DNA of 64,000 bases, taken from assembly GCF_023715245.1 (NCBI RefSeq), contig NZ_JAMBNV010000001.1:1488001-1552000 (forward strand), read 5' to 3'. The notes beneath the pieces are model-generated. The model was given only the letters and a program-made list of their open reading frames with translations. It was not told the origin of the DNA and made no database searches. The DNA is from Sporosarcina luteola (GTDB lineage: Bacteria > Bacillota > Bacilli > Bacillales_A > Planococcaceae). The position numbers and the translations under genes are program-made. Positions 33,680 to 43,508 of the stretch are shown in pieces. Position 1 is the stretch's first letter. Each line of letters begins with the position of its first letter.

Positions 33680-34091
33680 TATCTTTATTTCCTCTGAGAA
33701 AGAAGATGAACGAAAGTATGCCATAGATACCTTCGTACTTTTCACGAGTAGTAAAATCTGAGGCTTTACTCGTTTTATCCTTCAATGCATTCATTTTTTC
33801 AATGGCACTAAGGGTGAGTTTTCGTGTCGCAGTGCCTGTATCCCCGATAATATGGAAGAAAGGGCTGACCTCTTTCACTTGTTCATTGACAGTAGCGATT
33901 GTCGCATTACCCAATTGCATCACTTCGGCTGTTTGTTTAGAAAGGTCATCTACCATTCGAGGCAGACGATCTGTCGTCTGTTTCAACCCGTCCAATGCAT
34001 CGGACATTTTACGTAAAGGTTTGATTAGAAAACATGTGAGTGTCAAGAATGCAATGCCTATGAGTAAAACCCCAATACCGAGCCAGTCCAT
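33657..34091 (-). CDS. DUF948-family membrane protein, paralog 3
   Basis: A 144-residue protein with one N-terminal helix (about 4-26) and a long helical body. It is closest to paralog 2 in the shared blocks DRLPRMVDDL and FHIIGDTGTATRKL. The ATG at 34091 is 6 bases from GGAGGTG; upstream starts at 34097 and 34100 are too close. Its 3' end lies inside the shared terminator. It probably forms an operon with paralog 4, whose stop is 27 bases upstream. Confidence 0.75.
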   Translation of the reverse strand: MDWLGIGVLLIGIAFLTLTCFLIKPLRKMSDALDGLKQTTDRLPRMVDDLSKQTAEVMQLGNATIATVNEQVKEVSPFFHIIGDTGTATRKLTLSAIEKMNALKDKTSKASDFTTREKYEGIYGILSFIFFLRGNKDKIAMEDN

Positions 34092-34118
34092 ATTCATCAC
34101 CTCCGTATGTACTCTTCT

Positions 34119-34598
34119 TTATGTTCCTTCCACTTTTTGTGGTGAAGGGAGCTGCTTCATCTTTTGCTGGTCGTTAGAATCTTGCTTCAGTTTTTCGGAT
34201 TTGAATTTGAAGTAAACCCTGGAAGCCCCTTCCGTCAATGCTGTCAACTTCTCCATCAATTCAAGATGTTTTGGATTTGGTGAAGCGATTTGCTGTGAAA
34301 TTGACTGGAACGAACGTTTAAGATTTTCGGAAGATTTTTCGATGTGCTGGGCTGATTGTGCAACGCTTTCCATGCTTTGAACCTTGCTTTCCACATCAGC
34401 AGCAATTCTGTTGGTTCTTGCCATCAGTTGTTCGGATTTCGTTGTGATGCCACTAATCTTATTTTCCATCCTTGCAATTGTTTCGGATACTTCACTCATT
34501 GTCGTTTTTACATTCCGTAGAGCGACGATGAAGAAGATGGCAATCAGTAACAAGGATACAGCTGCTATGATTGCACTACTATAAAGAAGAATCTCCAT
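34119..34598 (-). CDS. DUF948-family membrane protein, paralog 4
   Basis: A 159-residue protein: N-terminal helix (about 4-27), then a strong coiled coil with SEVSETIARMENKISGI and SVAQSAQHIEKSSENLKRSF. The C-terminus is polar and Lys/Gln-rich. It starts at ATG 34598 after GGAG; the longer frame to 34631 lacks a site. It is first in the minus-strand pair. Like the other three it has no enzyme motif, so a scaffolding or envelope-stress role is possible but not shown. Confidence 0.72.
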   Translation of the reverse strand: MEILLYSSAIIAAVSLLLIAIFFIVALRNVKTTMSEVSETIARMENKISGITTKSEQLMARTNRIAADVESKVQSMESVAQSAQHIEKSSENLKRSFQSISQQIASPNPKHLELMEKLTALTEGASRVYFKFKSEKLKQDSNDQQKMKQLPSPQKVEGT

Positions 34599-34678
34599 TC
34601 TACTATCAACTCCATTCCATTGCTTTTGCATTTACCTATTCGGTACCACTCTTTCCAATCGAATAAACCTTAGACGAA

Positions 34679-35023
34679 TCAGAATGAATAGAAGAATAAA
34701 GCGGCAAGCATACATAGAATGATTGGCAATCCCGAACGGAAGAAGAAAGACGGTTTCATCGATATGACTTCAGAGGGTGGGCGCATGGATACTAATTCAC
34801 TTTGGACATGTTTAGGGGAAAGTACCTTTTTCATACTTGTAGAAAAGAAATCAAAAAAGCCGGACTGTAACACTGAAACAAGGATTCCAATGAAGAGAAA
34901 CAAGGATCCTAGGTAGAATGAAACATTAATATAATCTAGAATTGTCAGCTTCTTATAAAATATTAACACAAGTACCAATATTAATAATTGGTTTACAATA
35001 ATGTTCAAAACAATTTTCTTCAT
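34679..35023 (-). CDS. DUF3899-family small membrane protein
   Basis: A 114-residue protein with helices at about 5-22, 33-52 and 93-112 and a basic loop between them (KKVLSPKHVQSEL). This is the size and layout of DUF3899 proteins, which often lie next to oligopeptide transporters in Bacillales and have no assigned role. It starts at ATG 35023 after AGAGGTTGG. It diverges from oppA; the 258-base gap holds the oppA promoter. Confidence 0.75.
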   Translation of the reverse strand: MKKIVLNIIVNQLLILVLVLIFYKKLTILDYINVSFYLGSLFLFIGILVSVLQSGFFDFFSTSMKKVLSPKHVQSELVSMRPPSEVISMKPSFFFRSGLPIILCMLAALFFYSF

Positions 35024-35206
35024 ATTCCAACCTCTTTTTTCTCGTTTATATTATTTATTATTTATGTATATTATATCATTCGGCGAAAGAATGCAATTTA
35101 AGGAAAAGTCACTCATTACAAGCTTCCAAGGGTATGTAAGTAGAATAATATGATTTGTGTATCACTTATAATTATGTTGTTTCAGAAAAAAACATAAAAA
35201 AAGACT

Positions 35207-35234
35207 TTGACTTAAGATGTTTTGAATGTATAAT
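35207..35234 (+). promoter_or_regulatory. SigA promoter of oppA
   Basis: TTGACT (35207-35212), a 16-base spacer and a perfect TATAAT (35229-35234), 48 bases before the oppA start. A strong promoter suits the abundant binding protein. Confidence 0.8.
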
Positions 35235-35281
35235 AAAAAGTGATAATTCTTCAGACAATTACAAAAGGGGAGGTCAAAGAT

Positions 35282-37003
35282 TTGAAAACTAACAAATGGC
35301 TTTTGCTAGTCGCTTTATCACTAGTGCTCAGCTTAGTTCTTGCTGCTTGTGGAAACAAGGACAAGGATGAAGACAAAACTGCTGCACCTGATAAAGAAGA
35401 CGAAAAAGCAACAGAACAACCAACAGAAGAAGCCGGCGAGCCGGACGCAGAACAAGTTGTGAACTTGATAGAATCTGCAGCAATTCCATCTGTTGACTCC
35501 GCAATCGTGGAAGATGCAGTAGGATTCAATGTATTGAACAACGTAAATGAAGGGTTGTACCGTTTAAACCTTGAAAACATTGCAGAACCGGCAATGGCAG
35601 CAGAGGAAGCAGAAGTAAGTGAGGATGGTCTAACGTACACATTCAAACTTCGTGATGCAAAATGGTCCGACGGAACACCTGTAACTGCGCATGATTTCGT
35701 ATTTGCATGGCAACGTGCAATCGATCCTGCAACCGGATCACCTTATGGTCCGTTCATGATGTCTGGAGTTATCAAAAATGCAACAGCAATCAGTGAAGAG
35801 AAAATGGAGAAGTCGGAACTTGGCGTAGTTGCCGAAGACGACAAAACATTGGTCGTAACATTGGAACGCCCAGTGCCTTACTTCTTATCACTAATGTCAT
35901 TCGGAACATTCTACCCTCAAAAAGAGGAATTCGTTACATCTAAAGGCGATGCATATGCAACGAACTCAGATAACTTGCTTTACAACGGTCCTTTCGTTCT
36001 TACTGAGTGGGATGGAACTGGAGATAGCTGGGTATACAAAAAGAACGAACATTACTGGGATGCAGAGAACGTAAAACTTGAAACTATCAACGTAGATGTA
36101 GTTAAAGATTCTGCAACTGCAGTTAAACTTTACAACGATGGAAAGAAAGACCGCGCAGGAGTTTCAGGAGACTTGGCTCTTCAATATGGAACTCATGAAG
36201 AAGCTGTAAACGAGTCGGACACTGCTGTGTTCTACTTCAAATTTAACCAAGAGCGCAATGGTGAAAAAACACCGCTTGCAAACGTTAATATCCGTAAAGC
36301 ACTAGCAAAATCTTTTGAGAAAGAAGATTTGGCTGACGTTGTTCTTGCAAACGGATCAACTGCTGCAAACTTCTTAGTACCAAGAGACTTCGCATACGAT
36401 GAAAGCGGAACAGACTTCCGTGACATCAGCGGAGACCACCTTGTATACAATGTGGAAGAAGCTAAAGAATACTGGGCAAAAGGATTGGAAGAACTAGGTG
36501 TATCTGAATTGGAATTTGAAATCCTAGGCGGAGACACTGAACTGTCCAAGAAGATGAATGAGTATTTCAAAGCACAACTTGAAGGCAACCTAGAAGGATT
36601 GACAATCAAGTTGAAAGAAGTTCCATTTGCAGTACGTTTGGAGCTTGATGGAAACCAAGACTACGATATCCAAGTTTCTGGATGGGGTCCTGACTTCCAA
36701 GATCCAATTTCATTCATGGATTTGTTCGTTACAGATGGCACTAACAACTTGATGTCCTTCTCGAACAAAGAGTACGATGAGTTGATTGAAGCTACTAAAG
36801 ATGAGCTTGCATTAGATCCTGCAGCACGTTACGAAGCATTTGCGAAGGCTGAAAAAATCCTTCTCGAAGACGAAGCTGCAATCGCACCAATCTACCAACG
36901 TGGTTTGATCCAACTTCAAAAGCCGTACTTCAAAGGACTTGGAATTCATCCTTTCGGAGCTGATCACAGCTACAAATGGGCTTATATCTCTGGTAAAGAG
37001 TAA
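35282..37003 (+). CDS. oppA: Oligopeptide ABC transporter, substrate-binding lipoprotein
   Basis: A 573-residue lipoprotein that captures peptides outside the membrane for the OppBCDF importer. The signal peptide ends in a lipobox LVLAAC with Cys at about residue 23, followed by a Lys/Asp/Glu-rich linker. The SBP family 5 domain carries LRDAKWSDGTPVTAHDFVFAW. The TTG at 35282 follows GGGGAGG. Codon use is more biased than in its neighbours (many CGT, GGT, AAC, GAA), as expected for a highly expressed gene. A terminator follows before oppB. Confidence 0.95.
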   Translation: MKTNKWLLLVALSLVLSLVLAACGNKDKDEDKTAAPDKEDEKATEQPTEEAGEPDAEQVVNLIESAAIPSVDSAIVEDAVGFNVLNNVNEGLYRLNLENIAEPAMAAEEAEVSEDGLTYTFKLRDAKWSDGTPVTAHDFVFAWQRAIDPATGSPYGPFMMSGVIKNATAISEEKMEKSELGVVAEDDKTLVVTLERPVPYFLSLMSFGTFYPQKEEFVTSKGDAYATNSDNLLYNGPFVLTEWDGTGDSWVYKKNEHYWDAENVKLETINVDVVKDSATAVKLYNDGKKDRAGVSGDLALQYGTHEEAVNESDTAVFYFKFNQERNGEKTPLANVNIRKALAKSFEKEDLADVVLANGSTAANFLVPRDFAYDESGTDFRDISGDHLVYNVEEAKEYWAKGLEELGVSELEFEILGGDTELSKKMNEYFKAQLEGNLEGLTIKLKEVPFAVRLELDGNQDYDIQVSGWGPDFQDPISFMDLFVTDGTNNLMSFSNKEYDELIEATKDELALDPAARYEAFAKAEKILLEDEAAIAPIYQRGLIQLQKPYFKGLGIHPFGADHSYKWAYISGKE

Positions 37004-37030
37004 GTAAGCATTGGCAGTTTAATTAGAAAT

Positions 37031-37067
37031 GAGAGTATATGGCGGAAAATCCATATACTCTCTTTTT
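37031..37067 (+). terminator. Terminator between oppA and oppB
   Basis: Perfect 12-bp stem GAGAGTATATGG/CCATATACTCTC with an 8-base loop and TTTTT. Leaky termination here would give more oppA than permease transcript. Confidence 0.9.
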
Positions 37068-37170
37068 ACTAACAGGAAATAAAGTGAAAGTTTGTAAGTG
37101 TTTTCATTTTGAAAAGAAATTGATTATTCAATTTGACATAAATCAAACTCACGTACTTTGGAGGTGCAAC

Positions 37171-38103
37171 GTGGTTAAGTATATTGGAAAACGACTCGTT
37201 TACATGTTCCTTACGATGTTCCTGATCGCTACTGCAACGTTTTTCTTAATGCAAACGCTACCAGGTTCACCGATTGCTTCTTACAACAAGCTGAACGAAA
37301 CGCAACGGGCAATTGTGGAAAAGAAATACGGCATCGATAAACCGAAGCCTGTTCAATACGCTATTTATATGAAAAACCTGGCCAAAGGAGATTTGGGAAC
37401 ATCTTTCGTATTTAAAGGGAAGAGTGTTAACGACCTATTGGCTACGAGAGTGAAACCTTCCTTCATATTGGGAGCGCAGGCGATGGTATTTGGAACAATC
37501 ATAGGGATTTTGTTAGGAATGCTCGCCGCCTTGAAGCAGAATACAATATGGGATTACGGTAGCACGTTCTTTGCGATATTAGGGGTATCGATACCTTCTT
37601 TCGTATTCGCTTCATTGCTGCAGTATTGGGTAGCTTCTCAATGGCATTTGTTGCCGGTCGGTCTATGGAACGATGGTTGGAAATCAAGTATTCTACCATC
37701 CATCGCATTGGCGATGGGACCGCTTGCATTATCTGCACGTTTCATCCGTACTGAAATGATTGAAGTGCTGAGCTCCGATTATATTACGTTAGCAAAAGCG
37801 AAAGGTGCGAACGGTTTTGAAATCGCGTTTAAACATGCATTCAGAAACGCGCTAATTCCTCTCGTTACAGTATTAGGGCCGGTAGCAGCCGGTATTGTAA
37901 CCGGTTCCTTAGTTGTAGAACAGATCTTTGCGATTCCAGGAATCGGGGAGCAGTTCGTATCTTCCATCATGACGAATGACTTTGCAACAATCATGGGTAC
38001 GACACTATTCTTCTCTGCATTGTTGATATTCATTATCTTCATTGTGGACCTTCTGTACGGAATCATTGATCCGCGAATCCGGTTGTCTGGAGGTAAAGGT
38101 TAA
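37171..38103 (+). CDS. oppB: Oligopeptide ABC transporter permease OppB
   Basis: A 310-residue inner membrane subunit with six helices that forms the channel together with OppC. The cytoplasmic coupling motif is visible as EVLSSDYITLAKAKGANGFEIAFKHAFRNALIP (EAA loop). The N-terminus MVKYIGKRLVYM is typical. The GTG at 37171 has GGAGG at 6 bases; the longer frame to 37039 runs back into the terminator hairpin. The stop shares its last base with the oppC start (TAATG). Confidence 0.93.
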   Translation: MVKYIGKRLVYMFLTMFLIATATFFLMQTLPGSPIASYNKLNETQRAIVEKKYGIDKPKPVQYAIYMKNLAKGDLGTSFVFKGKSVNDLLATRVKPSFILGAQAMVFGTIIGILLGMLAALKQNTIWDYGSTFFAILGVSIPSFVFASLLQYWVASQWHLLPVGLWNDGWKSSILPSIALAMGPLALSARFIRTEMIEVLSSDYITLAKAKGANGFEIAFKHAFRNALIPLVTVLGPVAAGIVTGSLVVEQIFAIPGIGEQFVSSIMTNDFATIMGTTLFFSALLIFIIFIVDLLYGIIDPRIRLSGGKG

Positions 38104-39125
38104 TGCGAAAAGATGAACTTCAACAATTGCCGCCGGAAAAATTCGAGCGCATTACAATTGATAGCAGTAGGGCTGAACGGATTACTAAACCAAGTTTAAG
38201 TTTTTGGCAAGATGCTTGGCTGAGGCTGCGAAAAAATAAAGCGGCCATCGTCAGCATGGTCATCCTAATCTTACTTATCATCATGGCTTTGATAGGACCG
38301 CATCTAAATGGTCATGATGGCGAAACACAAATACTACGACACGCTAACTTACCGCCAAAAATTCCCGGCGTTGAGAATTTGGGGATATTTGACGGCATGG
38401 GTCAATTAGGCGGCGAGAAAGTAAATTTGTATGAAATTAAAAAAGTGGATGAGTATTATTGGTTCGGAACTGATGGACTTGGTAGAGACTTGTTCACCCG
38501 CGTTTGGGAAGGAACTCAAATTTCTTTATTGATCGCATTCGTTGCTGCGGCAATCGATGTGGTCATCGGGGTCCTTTATGGAGGTATATCAGGTTATTTC
38601 GGCGGCCGTGTCGACGATGTCATGCAACGGATTGTCGAAATATTGATTGGTATCCCAACACTTATTATCGTAATCTTGATGCTATTAATAATGGAGCCGG
38701 GTTTAACCGCCATTATCATTGCGATATCGATTACAGGGTGGATTGGCATGTCCCGTATCGTACGTGCCCAAACCTTGAAATATAGAGGGCAAGAATTTGT
38801 ACTTGCATCACGTACATTAGGAGCAAGCGACAAGCGAATAATCGGGAAACATTTATTGCCGAATATTATGGGGATTATCATCATTAATACAATGTTCACA
38901 ATACCGACTGCTATTTTCTTTGAAGCGTTCTTAAGCTTTATCGGGCTTGGTCTGCAGCCACCTAACGCTTCATTAGGTACATTGATCAATGATGGCTACA
39001 AAGTGATGGAACACCAGCCGTATTTCCTATTGTTCCCAGCCGTGATCATCAGTGTCTTGATGATTGCTTTTAACTTGATCGGTGACGGACTGCGCGATGC
39101 GCTTGACCCGAAAATGAAAGATTGA
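38103..39125 (+). CDS. oppC: Oligopeptide ABC transporter permease OppC
   Basis: A 340-residue permease. It has the OppC-type N-terminal extension before the first helix (residues 1-45), a periplasmic-side loop, FGTDGLGRDLFTRVWEGTQISL, and the EAA loop ASRTLGASDKRIIGKHLLPN. It starts at ATG 38103 overlapping oppB and ends 16 bases before oppD. Together with OppB it forms the transmembrane part of the peptide importer. Confidence 0.93.
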   Translation: MRKDELQQLPPEKFERITIDSSRAERITKPSLSFWQDAWLRLRKNKAAIVSMVILILLIIMALIGPHLNGHDGETQILRHANLPPKIPGVENLGIFDGMGQLGGEKVNLYEIKKVDEYYWFGTDGLGRDLFTRVWEGTQISLLIAFVAAAIDVVIGVLYGGISGYFGGRVDDVMQRIVEILIGIPTLIIVILMLLIMEPGLTAIIIAISITGWIGMSRIVRAQTLKYRGQEFVLASRTLGASDKRIIGKHLLPNIMGIIIINTMFTIPTAIFFEAFLSFIGLGLQPPNASLGTLINDGYKVMEHQPYFLLFPAVIISVLMIAFNLIGDGLRDALDPKMKD

Positions 39126-39141
39126 TTGGAGGAAAGCCAAG

Positions 39142-40206
39142 ATGGAAAAAATATTGCAAGTAAAAGACTTGGAGCTTTCCTTCCACACGTTCGCCGGTGA
39201 AGTGAAAGCAATCCGAGGAGTCAGCTTTGATTTGATCAAAGGAGAAACATTAGCCATTGTCGGTGAGTCGGGTTCCGGTAAATCGGTGACAACGAAATCG
39301 ATAATGCGCTTGTTGCCCGAGTCGAGCTCTGAATTTAAAAATGGGGAAATTCTTTTTAATGGAAATGACTTGACGAAACTTTCTGATGGTCAAATGCAGA
39401 AAATTAGAGGGAAAGAGATTTCAATGATTTTCCAGGATCCGATGACTTCGTTGAATCCGACAATGACAATCGGCAAGCAGGTTATGGAGCCGATTTTAAA
39501 GCACCAAAAAGTTAGCAAGGCAAAAGCGAAGGAAGTTTGCATTGACTTATTGCGCATGGTAGGTATACCAAATCCGGAAACGCGAATTAAAATGTACCCG
39601 CATCAATTTTCTGGCGGACAAAGACAGCGGATCGTCATTGCGATAGCACTCGCTTGTAATCCGAAAGTATTGATTGCGGATGAACCGACGACTGCACTTG
39701 ATGTTACGATACAGGCACAAATCCTTGAATTGATGAAGGACATTCAGAAAAAAGTCGATACGTCGATTATTTTCATTACACACGACCTCGGTGTTGTTGC
39801 AAACGTGGCAGACCGAGTGGCTGTCATGTATGGCGGGCGGATTGTGGAAGTGGGAACAGTGGATGAGATATTCTACAACCCGCAGCATCCATATACTTGG
39901 GGACTTCTCAGCTCGATGCCGTCTATGGATTTGGCTGATGAAAAGCTCTATGCGATTCCAGGCACTCCGCCTGATCTGTTGAATCCTCCTGTTGGAGATG
40001 CATTTGCACTAAGAAGTGAATATGCATTGCAAATTGATATGGAGCAAGCCCCGCCGATGTTCAAAGTTAGCGACACACATTATGCAGCGACTTGGCTGCT
40101 TCATCCGAATGCACCGCAAGTCGATCCTCCTAAGACGATTATCGAGAGGATGAAGACGTTCCGGGGAAGCAGATACTATGAACAAACGACTGGAGGTGAT
40201 GCATGA
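39142..40206 (+). CDS. oppD: Oligopeptide ABC transporter ATPase OppD
   Basis: A 354-residue ATPase. Walker A is GESGSGKS near residue 38, the signature FSGGQRQR near residue 155, Walker [13 protein letters not shown] near residue 176 and the switch His in ITHDLG. The C-terminal oligopeptide-transporter extension with [10 protein letters not shown] is present, but the usual Cys-rich cluster in it is reduced ([10 protein letters not shown]). It overlaps oppF by four bases (ATGA), so both are coupled. Confidence 0.93.
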   Translation: MEKILQVKDLELSFHTFAGEVKAIRGVSFDLIKGETLAIVGESGSGKSVTTKSIMRLLPESSSEFKNGEILFNGNDLTKLSDGQMQKIRGKEISMIFQDPMTSLNPTMTIGKQVMEPILKHQKVSKAKAKEVCIDLLRMVGIPNPETRIKMYPHQFSGGQRQRIVIAIALACNPKVLIADEPTTALDVTIQAQILELMKDIQKKVDTSIIFITHDLGVVANVADRVAVMYGGRIVEVGTVDEIFYNPQHPYTWGLLSSMPSMDLADEKLYAIPGTPPDLLNPPVGDAFALRSEYALQIDMEQAPPMFKVSDTHYAATWLLHPNAPQVDPPKTIIERMKTFRGSRYYEQTTGGDA

Positions 40207-41138
40207 TGGTGGAGAAATTGCTTGAAGTGAAAAACTTGAAACAATATTTTAATGCCGGTAAACCATCCGAAGTCCGGGCAATCGACGATATCAGCTTTGA
40301 TATATATCGTGGAGAGACATTTGGCCTGGTCGGGGAATCGGGCTGCGGAAAATCGACAACTGGCAGGACAATCATTCGTCTTTATGATGCCACCGACGGA
40401 GAAGTCCTTTACGACGGGATTAGTGTACATGAGAAAAAATCAAAATCCGAAGTGAAGGCTTTGAATCGGAAGATGCAAATGATTTTCCAAGATCCATATG
40501 CATCATTGAATCCGCGAATGAAAGTCCTGGATATTATCGCTGAAGGACTGGATGTTCACGGATTGGCTAAAAATCCGAAAGAACGGAAGCAGAAGGTTGT
40601 GGAGTTGCTGGAAACAGTAGGCTTGAATAAAGAGCATGCCGATCGATATCCGCATGAATTCTCGGGAGGTCAGCGTCAACGGATTGGAATTGCGCGAGCG
40701 CTCGCCGTCAATCCGGAGTTCATCATTGCTGATGAACCGATTTCCGCGCTTGACGTTTCCATTCAAGCCCAAGTGGTCAACTTGCTGAAAGACTTGCAGA
40801 AGGAAAAGGGATTGACATATTTATTCATCGCGCATGACCTATCTATGGTGAAGTACATTTCGGATCGGATTGGCGTCATGTATTTCGGGAAGCTTGTTGA
40901 AATGGCTCCTGCGGATGAATTATACAAAAATCCGTTGCACCCTTACACAAAATCATTGCTATCTGCGATTCCGCTTCCGGACCCGATTTACGAACGGTCA
41001 CGGGTAAGACATCCGTACGATCCTAAACAACATAATTACGGACCCGATGAAAAAGTGGAATTCCGTGAAGTAACACCTGGTCATTTCGTACTTTGCTCCG
41101 AAAAAGAGTTTAAAGAAATGAAGGCCCAAGCTAACTAA
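40203..41138 (+). CDS. oppF: Oligopeptide ABC transporter ATPase OppF
   Basis: A 311-residue ATPase partner of OppD. Walker A is GESGCGKS, the signature [16 protein letters not shown], Walker [13 protein letters not shown] and the switch His FIAHDLS. The C-terminal extension ends with [14 protein letters not shown]. The ATG at 40203 is 6 bases from GGAGGTGATGC. It is the last gene of the opp operon; a terminator follows. Confidence 0.93.
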   Translation: MMVEKLLEVKNLKQYFNAGKPSEVRAIDDISFDIYRGETFGLVGESGCGKSTTGRTIIRLYDATDGEVLYDGISVHEKKSKSEVKALNRKMQMIFQDPYASLNPRMKVLDIIAEGLDVHGLAKNPKERKQKVVELLETVGLNKEHADRYPHEFSGGQRQRIGIARALAVNPEFIIADEPISALDVSIQAQVVNLLKDLQKEKGLTYLFIAHDLSMVKYISDRIGVMYFGKLVEMAPADELYKNPLHPYTKSLLSAIPLPDPIYERSRVRHPYDPKQHNYGPDEKVEFREVTPGHFVLCSEKEFKEMKAQAN

Positions 41139-41145
41139 TAAGATA

Positions 41146-41190
41146 AACCGCTATCCACATCGAAAAATATGATGTGGATGGCGGTTTTCT
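41146..41190. terminator. Terminator of the opp operon
   Basis: Long stem AACCGC-ATCCACATC/GATGTGGAT-GCGGTT with one mismatch on each side, then TTTTC. It lies between oppF and the convergent transporter gene. Confidence 0.85.
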
Positions 41191-41201
41191 CATTTTTAAT
41201 A

Positions 41202-42497
41202 TTAGACGCTCTTCACCGTTTGTACTGTATTTACTTTTTTCGGACCATGCTGTTCAGCTCTTACCTTTTTGATATCCAATTGAATTAAAATCGAAATAAC
41301 CAATGCAACTCCAAACAGTCCCGCGAAAAAGAGTAAACTACTTTCATAACTTCCAGTCGTGTCTTTCATCCAAGCAGCAAACATAGGTCCGGCAATTCCC
41401 GCTGCCGCCCAGGCTGTTAATATATATCCATGAATTGCGCCAAGTTGTTTTGTTCCGAAAATATCACCGATATACGCAGGTATGCATGAGAAACCTCCGC
41501 CGTAGCAAGTATAAATCACAGCGAGCATTACTTGGAACAGTATGGCGTTAGTTGTAAAAGGTAGAAGGGCAAATAACACTACCTGAATAACAAAAAATAC
41601 TGTGTACGTATGTCTTCGACCGATATAATCGGAAATGGATGCCCATCCTAACCGTCCGAATCCATTAAAGAGTCCGAGGACTCCAACGAGTGCAGCAGCC
41701 TGTATTGTAGTCATGCCAATACTTTCTATGGCAAGAGGCTTGGCAGCAGACAAGATGGCGATTCCGCAAGTGACATTCAGGAAAAGCATCATCCATAAAT
41801 AATAAAATCGTTTTGTCTTGATAGCTTCGTTCGCTGTCAATTGTGCTAAGTCCACTATCGCTTCGACTTTTCCGGATTCCAACTTTTTTATATAACCCGC
41901 TGGAGCCCAACCTTCCTCAGGTTTCTCAAGATAAAGTGAAGAGGTGATCATGATAATTAAATAAGATGCTCCTAGGATATAGAATGTGTTTTGAAGGCCA
42001 ACAGAAGTGATGAGCGCTTCCATTATGGGACTGCTGATTGCAGCTGCAAAGCCGAACCCCATTATTGCCATTCCTGTTGCAAGACCACGCCGATCCGGGA
42101 ACCATTTCACAAGTGTGGAAACTGGGGCAATATATCCTACACCCAGCCCAATTCCGCCTAGTACCCCATAAAAAAAGTACAACAGTGTAAGCGAGGATAT
42201 GCTTACGGCGAAACCAGCACCCATAACACCTACTCCGAAGAAAGTTGCCGCAAGTATCCCAGCTTTACGTGGACCATGTTTTTCAACGAAGTGACCAAGG
42301 AATGCAGCAGACAGGCCCAAGAATAAAATTGCGATACTAAACGTCAATTGCACTTGGCTTGTCGACCATCCGAATTGGTCGATCAGCGGGTTTGTAAAGT
42401 TGCTCCATGCATACACGGAGCCGATCGAAATGTGAATCCCAACGGCGGAGGCGGCAATCAACCATCTGTTCTTTGTTTTCTTCGATCCTACTTTCAC
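41202..42497 (-). CDS. OFA-family MFS transporter (oxalate/formate antiporter type)
   Basis: A 431-residue, 12-helix transporter. The start RWLIAASAVGIHISIGSVYAWSNFTNPL and the GPRKAGIL loop are characteristic of the OFA (oxalate:formate antiporter) family. It starts at GTG 42497 after AAGGGAG. It lies on the same strand as fdhD and next to fdhF, so formate or a related carboxylate is the likely substrate; this is context-based. A perfect palindrome lies 174 bases upstream of its start. Confidence 0.88.
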   Translation of the reverse strand: MKVGSKKTKNRWLIAASAVGIHISIGSVYAWSNFTNPLIDQFGWSTSQVQLTFSIAILFLGLSAAFLGHFVEKHGPRKAGILAATFFGVGVMGAGFAVSISSLTLLYFFYGVLGGIGLGVGYIAPVSTLVKWFPDRRGLATGMAIMGFGFAAAISSPIMEALITSVGLQNTFYILGASYLIIMITSSLYLEKPEEGWAPAGYIKKLESGKVEAIVDLAQLTANEAIKTKRFYYLWMMLFLNVTCGIAILSAAKPLAIESIGMTTIQAAALVGVLGLFNGFGRLGWASISDYIGRRHTYTVFFVIQVVLFALLPFTTNAILFQVMLAVIYTCYGGGFSCIPAYIGDIFGTKQLGAIHGYILTAWAAAGIAGPMFAAWMKDTTGSYESSLLFFAGLFGVALVISILIQLDIKKVRAEQHGPKKVNTVQTVKSV

Positions 42498-42670
42498 TTT
42501 TCACATCTCCCTTTGATAATAAAGTAATACGACAAAGGAATCTTCCTCTCGTTTTTCAAAGTAATTTCAAATAGGAAATGAAAGCCCTTTCATTTTGTTT
42601 GAAGATTCGAAAAAAGAGATACATATTTTGTCATATTCCCGTCATGATATCATCATCTTTTGGGTTTGTC

Positions 42671-42689
42671 ACTAAATATTATATTTAGT
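42671..42689. promoter_or_regulatory. Perfect 19-bp palindrome between fdhD and the OFA transporter
   Basis: ACTAAATATTATATTTAGT has 9-bp perfect arms around one central base. No T-run adjoins it on the coding strand, so it looks like a protein-binding site rather than a terminator. The regulator is unknown. Confidence 0.45.
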
Positions 42690-42706
42690 CTAAAAATATC
42701 GAAAAG

Positions 42707-43495
42707 TCATAGTTTGATTCTTTCTGGGTGCGTATACACATTGAATGATTGGCCTCTTATGAATCCGACTGCGGTTATTCCTAATTCATCAGCAAGATTT
42801 ACTGCTAGTTCTGTCGGAGCGGATTTAGAAAGAACGACTTCACAGCCGATTTTTGCGACTTTTAATAATATCTCCGAAGATATCCTACCGCTAAAGACAA
42901 TCACCTTGTCTTTAACAGTAATTTCGTTTTTAAAACAATATCCATAAATTTTATCAAGCGCATTATGCCGTCCTATATCCATTCTAGTCAGCATGAAATC
43001 TTGCGAATCGCAAAGAGCAGCAATATGCACTCCGCCCGTTTGTTGAAACAGATCAGCTTTCTGATCCATCTTTTCCATCAACGAAAAACAATGCTGAGGT
43101 GTCAATACGACATCCCTTTGCAACATGCGTTTAGCTGTGAGTGCGTCATTGGCAAAGACAAATCCTTGTCGGCTCATCCCGCAACACGATGTAATATACC
43201 TTTTGTTTTGGAGCTGTTCAAAAAAAGGAAATGTTCTTCTTGTATGTACATGGATTAAGCCCAATTCTTCCTCCAACCGGATCTCCTGGATATCTGAGTA
43301 ATCGATAATAATTCGTTCGGACGCAAGGAATCCGATTACCATATCCTCGATATACTCGGGCGTACAGACGATAGTTAATAATTCTTTACCGTTTAATTTA
43401 ATTGTAATCGGGAATTCAGTTGCGACCTCATCTGTCTTTTGTTCGAATGCACCGTTGGCAAATCGCAAAATGGCCCGTTTTTGAATGCGATTCAT
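42707..43495 (-). CDS. fdhD: Formate dehydrogenase accessory sulfurtransferase FdhD
   Basis: A 262-residue protein that passes sulfur from a cysteine desulfurase to the bis-MGD cofactor of formate dehydrogenase, making the enzyme active. The Cys loop reads YITSCCGMSRQG near residue 100, the form I associate with Gram-positive members in place of CxxC. The later DIGRHNALDK and VVLSKSAPTELA are also family marks. The ATG at 43495 follows AAAGGAG. It is cotranscribed with a DUF2294 gene 13 bases upstream and serves fdhF just beyond. Confidence 0.93.
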   Translation of the reverse strand: MNRIQKRAILRFANGAFEQKTDEVATEFPITIKLNGKELLTIVCTPEYIEDMVIGFLASERIIIDYSDIQEIRLEEELGLIHVHTRRTFPFFEQLQNKRYITSCCGMSRQGFVFANDALTAKRMLQRDVVLTPQHCFSLMEKMDQKADLFQQTGGVHIAALCDSQDFMLTRMDIGRHNALDKIYGYCFKNEITVKDKVIVFSGRISSEILLKVAKIGCEVVLSKSAPTELAVNLADELGITAVGFIRGQSFNVYTHPERIKL

Positions 43496-43508
43496 AATGG
43501 TTCTCCTT

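Noticed and set aside
34635-34655. Second T-box (a GGTACCAC string near 34640)
   Set aside because: The flanking bases do not fit the conserved T-box sequence, and there is no stem I or terminator layout.
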